Of a stretch of 64,000 bases of DNA, positions 48,685 through 59,524 are shown piece by piece. Within the stretch, counting starts at the first letter, position 1. Each line of letters begins with the position of its first letter. Origin of the DNA: Diabrotica undecimpunctata. Lineage: Eukaryota > Arthropoda > Insecta > Coleoptera > Chrysomelidae. The DNA lies in the NCBI RefSeq assembly GCF_040954645.1, contig NC_092806.1, forward strand, positions 160,576,328 through 160,640,327, in the 5' to 3' direction. The notes below the pieces were generated by a model. It did no database searches and was not told the origin of the DNA. It saw only the letters and a program-made list of their open reading frames with translations. Position numbers and translations under genes: made by a program.

Positions 48685-50956
48685 ATAGAAGAGAAATGTA
48701 AAGAGAAACTAGAGGCCTACACGAAGTACAAACCATCAAGTACTTCAGAATCCCGAGACGCCTATAGAAGAATACGAAATGAAAAAGAAGAACAAAACAT
48801 GAACACTGGGAATAGTTTACAAAAAAATGGAAAGTGACTTCTACGGTACACAAAAACAAATATGGAGATTCATAAGAAACCAACGGAAAGAAATGGCAGA
48901 ATTGAAGGAATACAATAACATACCAGCAAATGAATGGGAAAGATACCTGACGGAACTGCTTAAAGAAGAGGAAAATAATAATCAACACAATAACATACCT
49001 GAATTAAGGCACGAAATAGAAATCAGTTGTCAGGAAGTAGAGACAGCTATAAATTCTCTCAAAAATAGAAAGTTACCAAGTCCAGATGGAATAACCAACG
49101 AGCTTCTAAAACACGGAGGAGAAAATATAACCCTTGAGATGACAAAACTTATACAAAAACTAATATTGCACTGCAAGATACCAGACGCATGGAGAAACAG
49201 CATAATGATATTAATGTTCACGAAAATAGATAAAGAAGACCCCAACAATTATAGAGGTACAAATCTACTGAACACCGCACTCAAGCTTACCACAAAAGTT
49301 CTAACCAACAAAATCAATAAACTAACAACTGTATCAGATGAGCAACAAGAATTCAGATCCGGAAGATCCTGCGTAGACGCTATATTTGTACTAAGACAAA
49401 TCACAGAAAAGGCCATCGAGTACACCTACTGTATAAAAGAAACATACCAATCAATATTAAACAAACCATCCAAAACATCTACTTCCATAATCGAATACAG
49501 GCAAAGATAAATGGAAAACTAACATCGTGTAGGTATATCAGTACAAAGCTGAGTCAGACAGGGTGACTCGTTAAGCCCACTTCTCTTTAATACAATAATG
49601 GACAAAATAATATAAGCAGTACGTAAAGGTCATGGTTACAGAATGGGGAGCAAAGAAATCCAAATATTATGTTATGCAGACAACGCCGCATTAATCGCCA
49701 AGACAGAAGACGAGCTCCAAAGATTAACGCACATCTTCAATACAACAGCCAAGAAATACAATATGATAATATCAGCAGAAAAAACGAAATGTATGACAAC
49801 ATACATAACTAGTTACGGAGATGTTGAAGAAGAAGTACGACAACAAAGCTTAAAAGCAAGTAAAGCGGCGAGATCTCTTAATGACACAATTTGGAAAAAC
49901 AAACATCTAAGATAAGACACAAAAACAAGAATCTATAAAGCAGCAATTAGACCTATATTAATATACACGGCGGAGACAAGACCTGACACATCTAACACGA
50001 GACGACTACTAGAAACAACAGAGATGAAAATACTCCGACGAATATCAGGGAAAAGTCTGTTGAATAGAGAGAGAAGCGAAAACATAAGAAGAGCATGCAA
50101 TAAAGAAGACATAAATGAATGGGTGACAAACCGGAAACATGAGTGGAACGAACACATTAGTAGAATAGCAGGGGATAGGATAGTACGAATAGCACGAGAT
50201 AAGTCAGCTTGTAACGATGTGCTGAACGTCCTACAGCGACAGCGTTCAACAGTTCGAACGGTGGGAGTGTCGATAATCACGCATCCATTTCCACGACAAG
50301 ACGTCGAGGTGGGATCCGAAGCGGCTATTTAAAGCGAGCGGCTGGCGGAGTTAAATTAGTCTTGTGGCTAACGCTCTAGGCTCCCTGGCTCGCTGGTGCA
50401 TTGAATCTGCGAGCCAACCCGGACAGAAAGACTTCCGCAGTGAGGATTATGCTCTGTCCTTAATCAAGCAGAACTCGTGGGTATAGTGTATTGAACGTTA
50501 CCGTCAATTCTGACCCAGAGTATAACGTGGATCTGCACAATCGAATATTTTGATTGCGAGAGCGTTTGGCGCTTCCGCTGGACTGAGGTGGAAGCGAGTA
50601 TAAGTCTGCGTGCGATCGAACTGGCGTATTTCATTTTCTGTTAGTAACAATAATTTTTCTTTTACAGACGTCCGCCGGGAAATTCACTCTCGCGGGATCC
50701 AGGCGGGGATATAGAATATATTTTATTTATTTATTTTATTTTTGTACATACGTTAGAATTAATAGATTTATTTTTATTTCAACCTCTGTTTTACTGAGTC
50801 TGTCGTCTCGAAAAAGCTACCCGTCACAACCAAATGGACGAAGAAGTATTAGCAGACAAAGAAAAAGATATTGCGATAATTTAAACAATTTTGAAGGCTA
50901 ACATTGAAGAAGAAACAGGCTTTAAAGCCTACATACAAGAAGGAAGAAGAAGAAGT
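48685..50956 (+). mobile_element. LINE with RT, 5'-truncated, carrying an LTR
   Basis: Coding pieces are MESDFYGTQKQIWRFIRNQR, NRKLPSPDGITNELLKHGGE, EDPNNYRGTNLLNTALKL, EFRSGRSCVDAIFVLRQI, then after a deletion of the catalytic A/B region ILCYADNAALIAKTEDELQ (active site YADN instead of YADD). A C-terminal block follows with [17 protein letters not shown] and HEWNEHISRIAGDRIVRIA. An LTR interrupts the copy at about 50207-50826. The tail has gctttaaagcctacatacaa and GGAAGAAGAAGAAG. It is the family of the fragment at 10618-11058. Confidence 0.87.
50207..50826 (+). mobile_element. Probable solo LTR inside the LINE
   Basis: About 620 GC-richer bases split the LINE between its HISRIAGDRIVRIA block and its 3' tail; the uninterrupted order is seen in the copy near 10760. 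The insert starts tgtaacgatgtgctgaacg and ends ctacccgtcaca, ends of the TG...CA type with inverted tips. A TATA-like ggctatttaaagcgagcgg occurs at about 50322. No internal gag/pol is present, so it would be a solo LTR of a retrotransposon. A clean target duplication was not found. Confidence 0.65.
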
Positions 50957-51518
50957 TGGAAATAAATATTTAGTTAAGGTTATCCATTTATTACTAGGTC
51001 TGTTTCGTACTGCTATGCTCCTAATTACACAAACACAAAACCTATAAACAACTTCAAAGAAATTTGAGGAAAATAAATTAAAAACAAAGAATTTTGAATA
51101 TGGTATGGTGTTGTTGTGCATGAATATGTTCAAGGTGTTTGTTTTTTGATACATAATATAATTACCAATAAATTGTATTGCTACGATAGGAATTATATGC
51201 GTTATATATTTTACGTGAGTGGGATGCAAAAATAATAAACACAGATTTGAGTGTTATGATTGGAATTTAAACGACATGTAAAAAATTAATTTTCTAGTAT
51301 TTTGTTTACACCAGCAGAAAAAAAACTCCAAAGCCCATTTTGTCGCCCCCCACACGAGCAAAATATTTATAGTACATCGGTAGGGTACAAACCTTGCTGA
51401 AGACTCCCTCCTCTTTTATCTGGACTTGGGACCGGCAACAGCACTGCTAGTGGAGTTATTAAAATATAATTGAAGCATGAAGCTAATAAAAATATAATGG
51501 AAACATGCAAATACTTAC
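50957..51518. other. Spacer downstream of Gr-b first exon
   Basis: On the minus strand this follows the receptor donor. I looked for a short exon encoding TYhhhhhQF and saw none. The apparent ORF at 50849-51229 runs into the LINE tail and is not a gene. Confidence 0.4.
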
Positions 51519-52340
51519 GCTAAAAATCCAAAACAGTGGAAGCTGTGAAAGCATCAATGCTCCTGTTAAATCCCCTTCGTGTATAAAGAAGTAGAACAGC
51601 AACAATATATTCGTAAGGCAAAAGCAAACAGAGGCAAGTGCAATAAATAACAAGTGATACATAAACATGTCATTGATGTCATCAACTAGTCTATATATGA
51701 ACAAATACGATTTTCTAATGCTTCGAAAAAAAGTGGCTAAATTTTGTTTCTTTGTCGAACCTACTAAAATTTTCTGTATCTTCTTGATTCTTGCTTCAAT
51801 CATATTTGATAAATGTATGAATGTAACAACTAATATACTTTGCTTGATGTGCAATAAAAATATATAAAATAATTTAAAGTGAAATATCGGAAACTTAAAA
51901 ATTAAAAACGATGTATTGGTACAGTTATAAATTAATACGCAGATTAGAATTATTAAACAGAAAAATATGTTTTTCTTAGAGACTGTAGATTCTCCCAGTG
52001 CAGCATCGACTTTAGCTATCTTACTGTATAGGCCCCTCCATTTTAGCGTTTTGAACAATCCTAAATAGAACGAGAGATTGTTGAAGCTTAACATAATTGT
52101 ATTAAGTACCATTAAAACGGATTGTTCAGTATCTAAAATTATATTCCGAAAGTGATATTGAAGGAGATAGAAATCAGTGGCTATGACTGCAAACGTGTAC
52201 AAACTGTACAAAACAACATGAACTCTGTAAACGGTTTTGTGTTGGAAAGTGCTGTAGACGCCTAATAGCTGCCCAATTCTGTACAATATTTTTAGCATAT
52301 CGATGTCCATTGGACGTTTTGAAACCATATCGTCTGACAT
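51519..52340 (-). CDS. Gustatory receptor first exon (Gr-b)
   Basis: The exon has 274 codons from the Met of MSDDMVSKRPMDIDMLKILY to SQLPLFWIFS, then a phase-0 GTAAGT donor. Hydrophobic segments include VVLYSLYTFAVIATDFYLL, IFFCLIILICVLIYN, FYIFLLHIKQSILVVTFI and LLFIALASVCFCLTNILLLF. The pre-TM5 motif YLFIYRLVDDINDMFMYH marks it as a 7tm_7 gustatory receptor. The Met is chosen because the paralogue at 57283-58104 has exactly the same 274-codon length from the homologous Met. An upstream out-of-frame ATG at about 52380 would form a short uORF. The C-terminal exons were not found. Confidence 0.87.
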
Positions 52341-53343
52341 TTTTCTTTTCTGTATAATAACTAATATTACTAATGCTCATGTATTGTAAAATGTAGTAGA
52401 TGTGGATTATTTTATTAATGTATTTTGTAATAAATTAGTTTATTGAGTAATTAGCTAATAGAAAAATATTGTTATTTAGTTTTCTAAACTACAAATCATT
52501 TTTAGATCTGCAGGGGGTGTCCCATAATTAAATAGATATTTAATAAGGAGTGATTGATTTTGAGACTCCTATAATAGGGGTAAGCAGCCTATAACACGGT
52601 ACCCTACATAAGTACTTAGGATAAACCGCAAGCTCGATGTAAAATGTTCGTCAGATAGCCGATTGCGATATATTGAGATATTACAAAAAGACTCTCATCT
52701 AGGGATTCATCAGTTTTTTAGCGGAAATATTTTTAAATAAACAATAAAAACGTCAAACTTATTATTTTGTTTATAACTTAAAAACTATATTTATAGATTT
52801 GATGTCAACAGGTAACCCTTTATCTTGAAAACGGATGACGTTACAAAAATTTGTATTAAGCGAACCATAATTATTTTTAATTATTTTACATATCCTAGAG
52901 GTTATGAGAGCAAGAGTGGACTAACCCCAAATATTGAATAATGTATTTACATGAACCAAGAATATATGCGTTTTTTTTTGAAATTTTATAAAATTAAAAT
53001 ATGATGCCAAAAGGTAGTCATTGTTTACAAATCATTAACTAATAACAAAAAACTTAAAGATCTTGCAATATATTTAACAAAAATATACAAATTTACAGCT
53101 AAAATTTCTGAATTAGTTTATTGATTGGAAATAGATCGCTTAGATAACAATAGCATGAAATAAACATAACATGTTTAGTAATTAATTTACTAATATCATG
53201 TTCTGGGTATTGACCTAATTTCACTCCGAAACGCAAGTTAATAGTTAAATGAAAACTCTTATTACGAATTATTCAATAAAGTTAATGTTTGTTTCCCTTG
53301 TGTTACAATATATAGATAATACAACTTTTTTTCTTTGATATGA
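52341..53343. other. Spacer, nothing recognised
   Basis: AT-rich sequence upstream of Gr-b. No promoter, exon or TE ends were identified. Confidence 0.4.
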
Positions 53344-54263
53344 TAAAGTGTGTTTAGCAGAAAATGGTTGACTTCAATTGGTCATCATCATCATCACTGG
53401 TTCGACAACCCTTTTTGGGTCTTGGCCTGTTCTAGGATTCTTCTCCATTCCGATCTGTTTCGTACTTTTTTTCTCCAGTTTTTTATTTTTAAGGTTGTTA
53501 TATCATTTTCTATTTGTTCTAAGTATCTCAGTTTCGGTCTTCCTCTTGTTCTTTTTCCTACTGGCATCTGTTTGAATATTTTGTTTGGAATTTCGCCTTC
53601 TTCCATTCTTTCTACATGTCCTATCCAACGCAGCCGTCCTATTTTGATGAATGTTATAATATCCGGATCCTGGTATATTTTGTATAGTTCAGAGTTGTAT
53701 CGTCTTCGCCATATTCCGTTTTCTTTTGTGCCCTTATATATGTGTCGCAAGATTTTTCTTTCGAAGGTGGCTAACAACGTTTCCTCTCTTTTAGTAAGTG
53801 TCCAGGTTTCTGAGCCATACGTGAGTACCGGTCTTATTAGGGTTTTATATATTTGGCATTTTGTCTTTCTTGCGACGTTATCTGATCTTAGGTGTCTAAT
53901 TAAGCCATGGTAACATTTATTTGCAATAAATATTCGCCTCTTCACTTCCTCCGTAACGTTATTATCAGACGTGACTAGGGATCCCAAGTATATAAAGTTT
54001 TTTACCTCCTCTATGTTGTATTCTCCTATTGTTATATTTTGTGGCTGCCTTATTTCTGCGTTTTTTCTTACCTGCATATATTTTCACTTCAATTGGTGCG
54101 GTCGTAAATATTATTAAATTTATCTGACTTGGCCCATCTGACCTTGTACCTCGGGTAAACCATTGTTACCTGAAACCGGGCCTTTTATACTATTATCGGT
54201 TAACCCAGAATGTTTATAGTCGATACTAATTGAAGTCAACCATTTACTGCTAAACAAACTTTA
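53344..54263. mobile_element. MITE with about 38-bp TIRs, hosting a LINE
   Basis: The left arm 53344-53382 (gtgtttagcagaaaatggtt then gacttcaattggt) and right arm 54225-54263 (actaattgaagtcaaccatt then tactgctaaacaaac) are inverted copies with few mismatches. The non-coding body continues at 54098-54224. A LINE fragment is inserted in the left arm. Confidence 0.8.
53383..54085 (-). mobile_element. 5'-truncated LINE, C-terminal part
   Basis: An open minus-strand frame (54077-53394) reads EVKNFIYLGSLVTSDNNVTE, RPVLTYGSETWTLTKREETL, RHIYKGTKENGIWRRRYNSE, RLRWIGHVERMEEGEIPNKI and RTRGRPKLRYLEQI, the post-RT part of a LINE ORF. The 3' tail is GATGATGATGATGA. A 12-bp target duplication acttcaattggt flanks it exactly (53371-53382 and 54086-54097). 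The frame is open throughout, so it is young. Confidence 0.92.
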
Positions 54264-54519
54264 CTCGCCGAATTACCGGATATTGATTACAGTCATATTT
54301 TTGATTTTTTTGAAAGCTGTTTGTTTTTATAATCGTTCGTACTGCAGCCGATTGTCTCAAGCCTAGTGTTAGACTTGAGACTCTTAACTTGGCAATGTAT
54401 GTTATAATATACGTAATAAATTTAAATTTTTTTATTTGACAATCAATAGTATTTGAAACCCAGTTCTTGGCACTGTATACTTGAGTATACATTACCGTAT
54501 GTAGCCGACTGGAAATTGG

Positions 54520-55290
54520 CCCGAAAATTCTTAATTTACATGAATGAATACAGTCTCGACAAAATGGCTGAGCAAGCGTGTTGTTCCAACCAAGAAGTGG
54601 TAAATGTTTATATCAGTTTATTGTTTTTTATTATATAGTGCTAATTTTTCGGGAACTTATTTTTGAAGCATTATAGTGTTTATGTATAAACAAATTTTTG
54701 GTGTACTGTAAATATTTTTTCAGCAAATCAAATCAAAACTTTTTGTATTGTATAGTATACACCGCCCGATATGGCTTATTTGACATTTTATTTTTTTCAG
54801 ACTAAAAAAAGGAGAATTGATAAAATAGCGGCTCTTTTGCCTCCAGTTGGTGCTGAAAGCGACCCAGAAAGTAGTAGTGGTGACGAACAAGAGGCATTAT
54901 CTCGTAATTTTTTGAAAGAATTCACAGACACAGATGATATTAAAGAAAATATAACTTCCTAAAGAAGATATAGAAGAAGTTGTAGAAATATTACCTGTTT
55001 CAGTCAGTAAACGAAGACTATCAGCAGCTACTCCCTCAGTAGTGCCACAATTTTCTCCAGTAGTCCAAAAATAAGCAAGTTCTTTAATAAAACGGAAGGG
55101 AAAAAAGATGAGCCTTCATTCAACTGGACGACTGATGCTTTTGAATATGAGGTAGCAACAGAACAAAGTAATGATTTTACAAAACCCCACAATATAAAAA
55201 CACCTTTGCAATATTTTAAAACCTTTTTTAGTCCAGATATTGTTGAATTTATGTTTATGGATGTTCATAATAATAAATAAATATTTTTGA
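54520..55290 (+). mobile_element. piggyBac-like transposase N-terminal fragment
   Basis: The coding pieces are SLDKMAEQACCSNQEV, then after an apparent intron or spacer KKRRIDKIAALLPPVGAESD with PESSSGDEQEAL, and in another frame NWTTDAFEYEVATEQSNDFT and TPLQYFKTFFSPDIVEFM. The TPLxYFxxFFxxDIxEFM motif is the start of the piggyBac DDE domain. The sequence then ends at DVHNNK, a stop and an AATAAA at 55273, so the catalytic region is absent. Frameshifts are present. It is a truncated, non-autonomous copy or derivative. Confidence 0.75.
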
Positions 55291-55422
55291 TTAAATTTTG
55301 ATAGTTCTTATTCATATTACTTGTCCTTCATAATTTGTAAATGTATGATATGCTATACAAACCTATTTTTCAGTCTATTTGGCGATGTAAACTCTGGTAT
55401 AAAATCCAAATTTTTGACATAT

Positions 55423-56946
55423 ATAGTATTTTTCATATAAAAATACGTGCACGTCATTCAAGATTTACGACGTCAGAACCCCACAGCGTTGCCAAAACAT
55501 CAGAATAGTTAGTAAGTGAGGAATTTTTAAAATGTCAACTATTTGTCAAACTACTATATTACCACTAAATACACTTAGTTTTAAGATTCTGCAACACACT
55601 AAAATACATAAGAAAACATTTTAATACAAAATTATATATTCTAAATTTTAAACTTAACTCTTTCAGAGCATTAATAGTAAAAACGTCCCGCCATTATTTC
55701 TTGTTCAAATTAATCTATTTTATATGAAAGCTTATCAGCTTTCTATATACTATTTAGTTGTTTTGGCATGGCACAATCACAATACACAACAATAATTAGT
55801 TTTTAAAACTATTAATATAAATTTAATATGTATTTATAAATACAATTTATTAATATATAATATATTATGATCAAATTGTGTAAGAAATCAAAACATAAAC
55901 AAAATTCTTACTCTAAAAAAGCGGCAACACTTTAAAACAATTTTACACACGCTGAACTGTCAAAAGATTTGAAGTATTCCCTTTATCAGTTGCGTACAAT
56001 TGTCTAATATATTTAATTAAAATTATTATTTTGTGGAATATTAGACTTAAAGAGTTATTTCATAAAATTTATATTATTAATAATAACAAATGTTTTTGTT
56101 ATTTAATCAATATATTTCTAAAATTCCCAATATTATGATGATTACATTTTTCTGATTATTATACCATATTGACATCTATGAAACATCGAGTAATTCCGTA
56201 TGGGTTTCGAACATCGAGTTAGAATCTATGGAGAAGCTATAAGCATATTAACGTGTGTATTAAAAACGGCGTAGGTAGGCGTGGCTAACGATGATACCAA
56301 TATGGCGGTGGGATCATGGCCGGACTCAATAATATTAAAACTACTATAAAAATATGACTAGTTATTCAGAAGATTTAATCATAATCTAAAAAAGTGCAAT
56401 ACATTTTTAATAAACTATGATTTATTTATCCCCGCGGTAAACACTAAAAACACGATATATTATACATAAAGATAAATTAATACAGTCAAATACTATTAAT
56501 TTATTCTCTGAAGTACGGGCCATTACTTTGTTTACGTATTTGTATACTAACCTGTAGAACGTTATTCCTGACGATTTTTTATTACCATTGCATCTGCTAC
56601 TGCAACTACGTTGAGAACAAGAAACCATTATTATGCACTATCACAATATATTATTACAGTTTCTATAAAAGTATTATAAAACTAAAAATATTCGAAAAAC
56701 ATCAAACGTAAACAAACATATATACGATATGTCAAAAGTGTCAAAACAATCTTAACAATATGGCCGAAGTGAGGTCGTTTTTAGTCACGTGATGCCCTCT
56801 CCATAGATTCTAACTCGATGGTTTCGTATTATTAGCTGTGTTAGGAAAATTTGAACTCTAAGGTTGACGTTCTGGAAATTTTAAATATAAGTGACGTCAC
56901 TTTATATAAATTGTGACGTGCACGCATTTTTATATGAAAAATACTA
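55423..56946. mobile_element. MITE family copy 2, with a nested MITE
   Basis: The inverted ends are atagtatttttcatataaaa followed by at(a/g)cgtgcacgtca. The body is homologous to the MITE at 19616-20242 (cgacgtcagaacccc, gcgttgccaaaacat, ataatattattaataa region, aagtgacgtcactt). Outer tips differ from copy 1 at about a quarter of positions. The sequence tgacatata occurs close to both ends and may be the target duplication. The element is enlarged by a nested element at about 56212-56819. Confidence 0.82.
56212..56819. mobile_element. Nested MITE with perfect 23-bp TIRs
   Basis: The ends catcgagttagaatctatgg plus aga and the reverse complement tctccatagattctaactcgatg are perfect. The 608-base insert sits within MITE copy 2. 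The uninterrupted order is visible in copy 1 (gtgtcgtatttttagctg). The flanks share gtttcg, suggesting a duplication of about 6 bases. It carries no convincing ORF. Confidence 0.83.
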
Positions 56947-57059
56947 TAGATGACATATATATTTTTTGTTATAGAATATTTGTGTGATGCCTTAACAGCA
57001 AGCATACCAATTTTCAGATTTTTAGATTTAAGATTAACCTTTTGCCAAGTTACGGGTTA

Positions 57060-57240
57060 ATGTAATTTCTCCTAGCAATCGGAGAATGACAACGACCAAT
57101 TACGTAGCCGGGATCGACGACTTTACGTACCCTCCGAACCACGGTGGCCGCTCAGTTTACTTAGAAATTGACAATTTTCTGTGCTAGAATCAAATCCGCG
57201 CCGTCCGGCTTAGAAAGCCAATACCTAGCCTTTCTCTGAT
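57060..57240 (-). repeat. Possible tRNA-derived SINE
   Basis: The minus strand reads gaaaggctaggtattggctt (box-A-like) and gcggatttgattctagcac (box-B-like), then gggtacgtaaagtcgtcgat and cccggctacgtaattggtcg. The acgtaaagtcgt-cgatcccggctac block resembles a widespread insect SINE or LINE tail that I recall. It lies just past the donor of the neighbouring receptor exon. Confidence 0.5.
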
Positions 57241-57282
57241 TCAATTTGCAATAAAAATATAATAGGAGCTTGAAATACTTAC

Positions 57283-58104
57283 GCTAACAATTAAAAACAT
57301 TGGAAACTGTGATAGTATCAATATTCCTGTGAAATCCCCTTCATGTGTAAAGGAGTAGAACAGCAACAATATATTCGTAAGGCAAAAGCAAACCGAGGCA
57401 AGTGCAATAAATAACAAGTGATACATAAACATGTCATTGATGTCATCAACTAGTCTATATATGAACAAATACGATTTTCTAATGCTTCGAAAAAAAGTGC
57501 CTAAATTTTGTTTCTTTGTCGAGCCTTCCAGAATTTTCTGCATCTTCTTGATTCTGGCTTCAAGCATGTTTGCTAAATGTATAAATGTTAAAGTTATTAA
57601 ATTTTGTTTATTGTTCATTAAAAATAAATAGATTATTTTAAAGTGATGTAGGTGAAACTTAAAAATTAAAAGTGATGTATTGGTACAGTTGTAAATGAAC
57701 ACGCAGATGGGAATTATTAAACTGAAAAATATTTTTTTCTTAGAGATTGTAAATTCTCCTAATGCGGTATCGGCTTTGGCAAGCTTACTATATAAGTCTC
57801 TCCATTTTGAGGTTTTGAATAATCCTAAATAAAACGAAAGATGGCTAAAGCATAACGTACTTGTATTAAATACGATTAAAACGAATTGTTCGGTATCCAA
57901 ACTATCGTTCTTAATATGATATTGAAGGAGATATAAATCAGTGGCTATGACTGCAAACGTGTACAAAGTATACAAAACAACATGAACTCTGTAAACGGTT
58001 TTGTGTTGGAAAGTGCTGTAGATGCCTAATATCTGCCCAATTCTGTACAATATTTTTAACATACCGATGTCCTTTGGACGTTTTAAAACCATATCGTCTG
58101 ACAT
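57283..58104 (-). CDS. Gustatory receptor first exon (Gr-c)
   Basis: The exon has 274 codons from the Met of MSDDMVLKRPKDIGMLKILY to SQFPMFLIVS and a phase-0 GTAAGT donor. It is a close paralogue of Gr-b along its whole length; the last 60 codons (KSYLFIYRLVDDINDMFMYH onward) are nearly identical. An in-frame Met 13 codons upstream (MSISKISYIQKTK) exists, but in Gr-b the same ATG is out of frame, so the MSDDM start is preferred. Membrane segments and the pre-TM5 motif mark it as a 7tm_7 gustatory receptor. No C-terminal exon was found between it and Gr-b. Confidence 0.88.
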
Positions 58105-58349
58105 TTTTGTTTTCTGTATATAACTAATTTTACTAATGCTCATCTATTTTAAAATGTTGTAGATGTGGATTATTTGATAAAGTAGGTTATTCAGTAATTA
58201 ATTAATGGAAAAGTGTTCTTTATTTAGTTGCATAATAACCATAAATCATTTTTAGTTAATGGAATTCATTATCAATGATACGAGGGAATAAATAAAAATA
58301 AATAAATAAATAAGAAAAATAAGAAAAAAAAAAGAATAAATATGTATAT

Positions 58350-59428
58350 AGAATAGAATAGAATATTCTTTATTAATCCCATCAGATCACATTGTGATAT
58401 AGGACAAGTCATATAGTACATAAAGCAGGATCAACAAGTTATATAGGACAATTACATAAAACAAAATCAATAAAATATAGATTAATATAAAAAAAAAGAA
58501 ATGCAATATAGAGCGTCTCTGAACCCCGTCGGTTCTCATTCCCTGTAGTCTTTTATTAAGTCAAAATAATCATTTAGGTTGTAAACGCATAATTGGATCA
58601 AGCATGCTTTTAATTTATTTTTGTTCCCCGTGACTTGTCGGGTAATTATGAAAGTCAGAGTTGAGGGTAAAATTTTGAAATTTAGTTTTGACGTGAATAA
58701 TACACTTATAAATATATAAAGCATGAAAAGTCAATAGTCTGTGTTCAGTAAAATATTTACGACATGATTGTCTATTATCAATATTGAATATCAGTCTAAG
58801 AATTCTCTTTTGAGTTATAAAAACTCTAGAAGAGTTTCTAGAGTTTCCCCATAAGAAAACATTATAGAGCATATATGAATAAACCAATGCATAATACACA
58901 CTTATCAATTGATTGGTGTAAAATAGGGTTTTCGACTGAAGGATCGCATAGTAACCCTTATTCATTGTTTTGCAGACTTTAGTGACATTTTCATCCCATG
59001 TCATATTACTTTCTAGAATGCTACCAAGAAATAGTGTTGTATCACTAAAGGGTATTTCCTCAGAACTAACTGTGATTTTACAACCATGGGATGGCTTACA
59101 GCGCAAGTAAAACTGCATACAAATAGTTTTCTTTGCATTTACCATTAAAGAGTTCCTTTTACACCAGGTTGTAAATTCCTGTGCTACTAAGTTCATTTTT
59201 GAAATGAGTTCGACTTCAGTTGACTCGTCAACAACAATTGTTGAATCATCTGCATAAAGAACTGTATGGTCTGCAGTTAAAAAATTTATCAAATCATTGA
59301 CATATAAAAGAAATATTAAGGGTCCCAATACGGAGCCTTGCGGTACACCTTGATCAAGATTAAAAACAGATGACTTCTTATTATCGACTCTTTTACTAGG
59401 AATTTACGATGTTGTAAGTATGACCTTA
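58350..59428 (-). mobile_element. 5'-truncated Jockey-like LINE
   Basis: Minus-strand coding begins with LRSYLQHRKFLVKE, shifts frame near 59395, then reads GVPQGSVLGPLIFLLYVNDL and HTVLYADDSTIVV (active site YADD), TWCKRNSLMVNAKKTICMQF, LGSILESNMTWDENV and ITQKRILRLIFN, ending at 58615. The GVPQGSVLGP and YADD boxes are typical of Jockey-clade RTs. The 3' region is A/T-rich with a TTTATT-type end near 58350. It is mostly open, so moderately recent. Confidence 0.88.
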
Positions 59429-59429
59429 A

Positions 59430-59430
<1 letters not shown>

Positions 59431-59492
<62 letters not shown>

Positions 59493-59515
59493 TATATATG
59501 TATTTATATATAATA
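59431..59515. repeat. (TA)n microsatellite
   Basis: A run of about 25 TA dinucleotides from 59431 to 59482 is followed by impure TATA sequence. It lies at the junction of two LINE fragments. Confidence 0.95.
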
Positions 59516-59524
59516 ACGGATTGA

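Noticed and set aside
48629..48988. Minus-strand hydrophobic ORF of 119 codons
   Set aside because: Antisense of LINE coding sequence; the apparent hydrophobicity comes from the A-rich LINE strand read backwards.
50849..51229. Minus-strand ORF next to Gr-b as its missing C-terminal exon
   Set aside because: It lacks a TYhhhhhQF motif and its end lies in a LINE tail.
56422..56628. 68-codon minus-strand ORF inside the nested MITE
   Set aside because: No start context, no homology and no domain; chance ORF in an AT-rich non-coding element.
58300..58350. Tandem AAATA/GAATA motifs as a structured repeat or CRISPR-like array
   Set aside because: Simple low-complexity sequence at a LINE 3' end; no spaced direct repeats of CRISPR form occur anywhere in the window.
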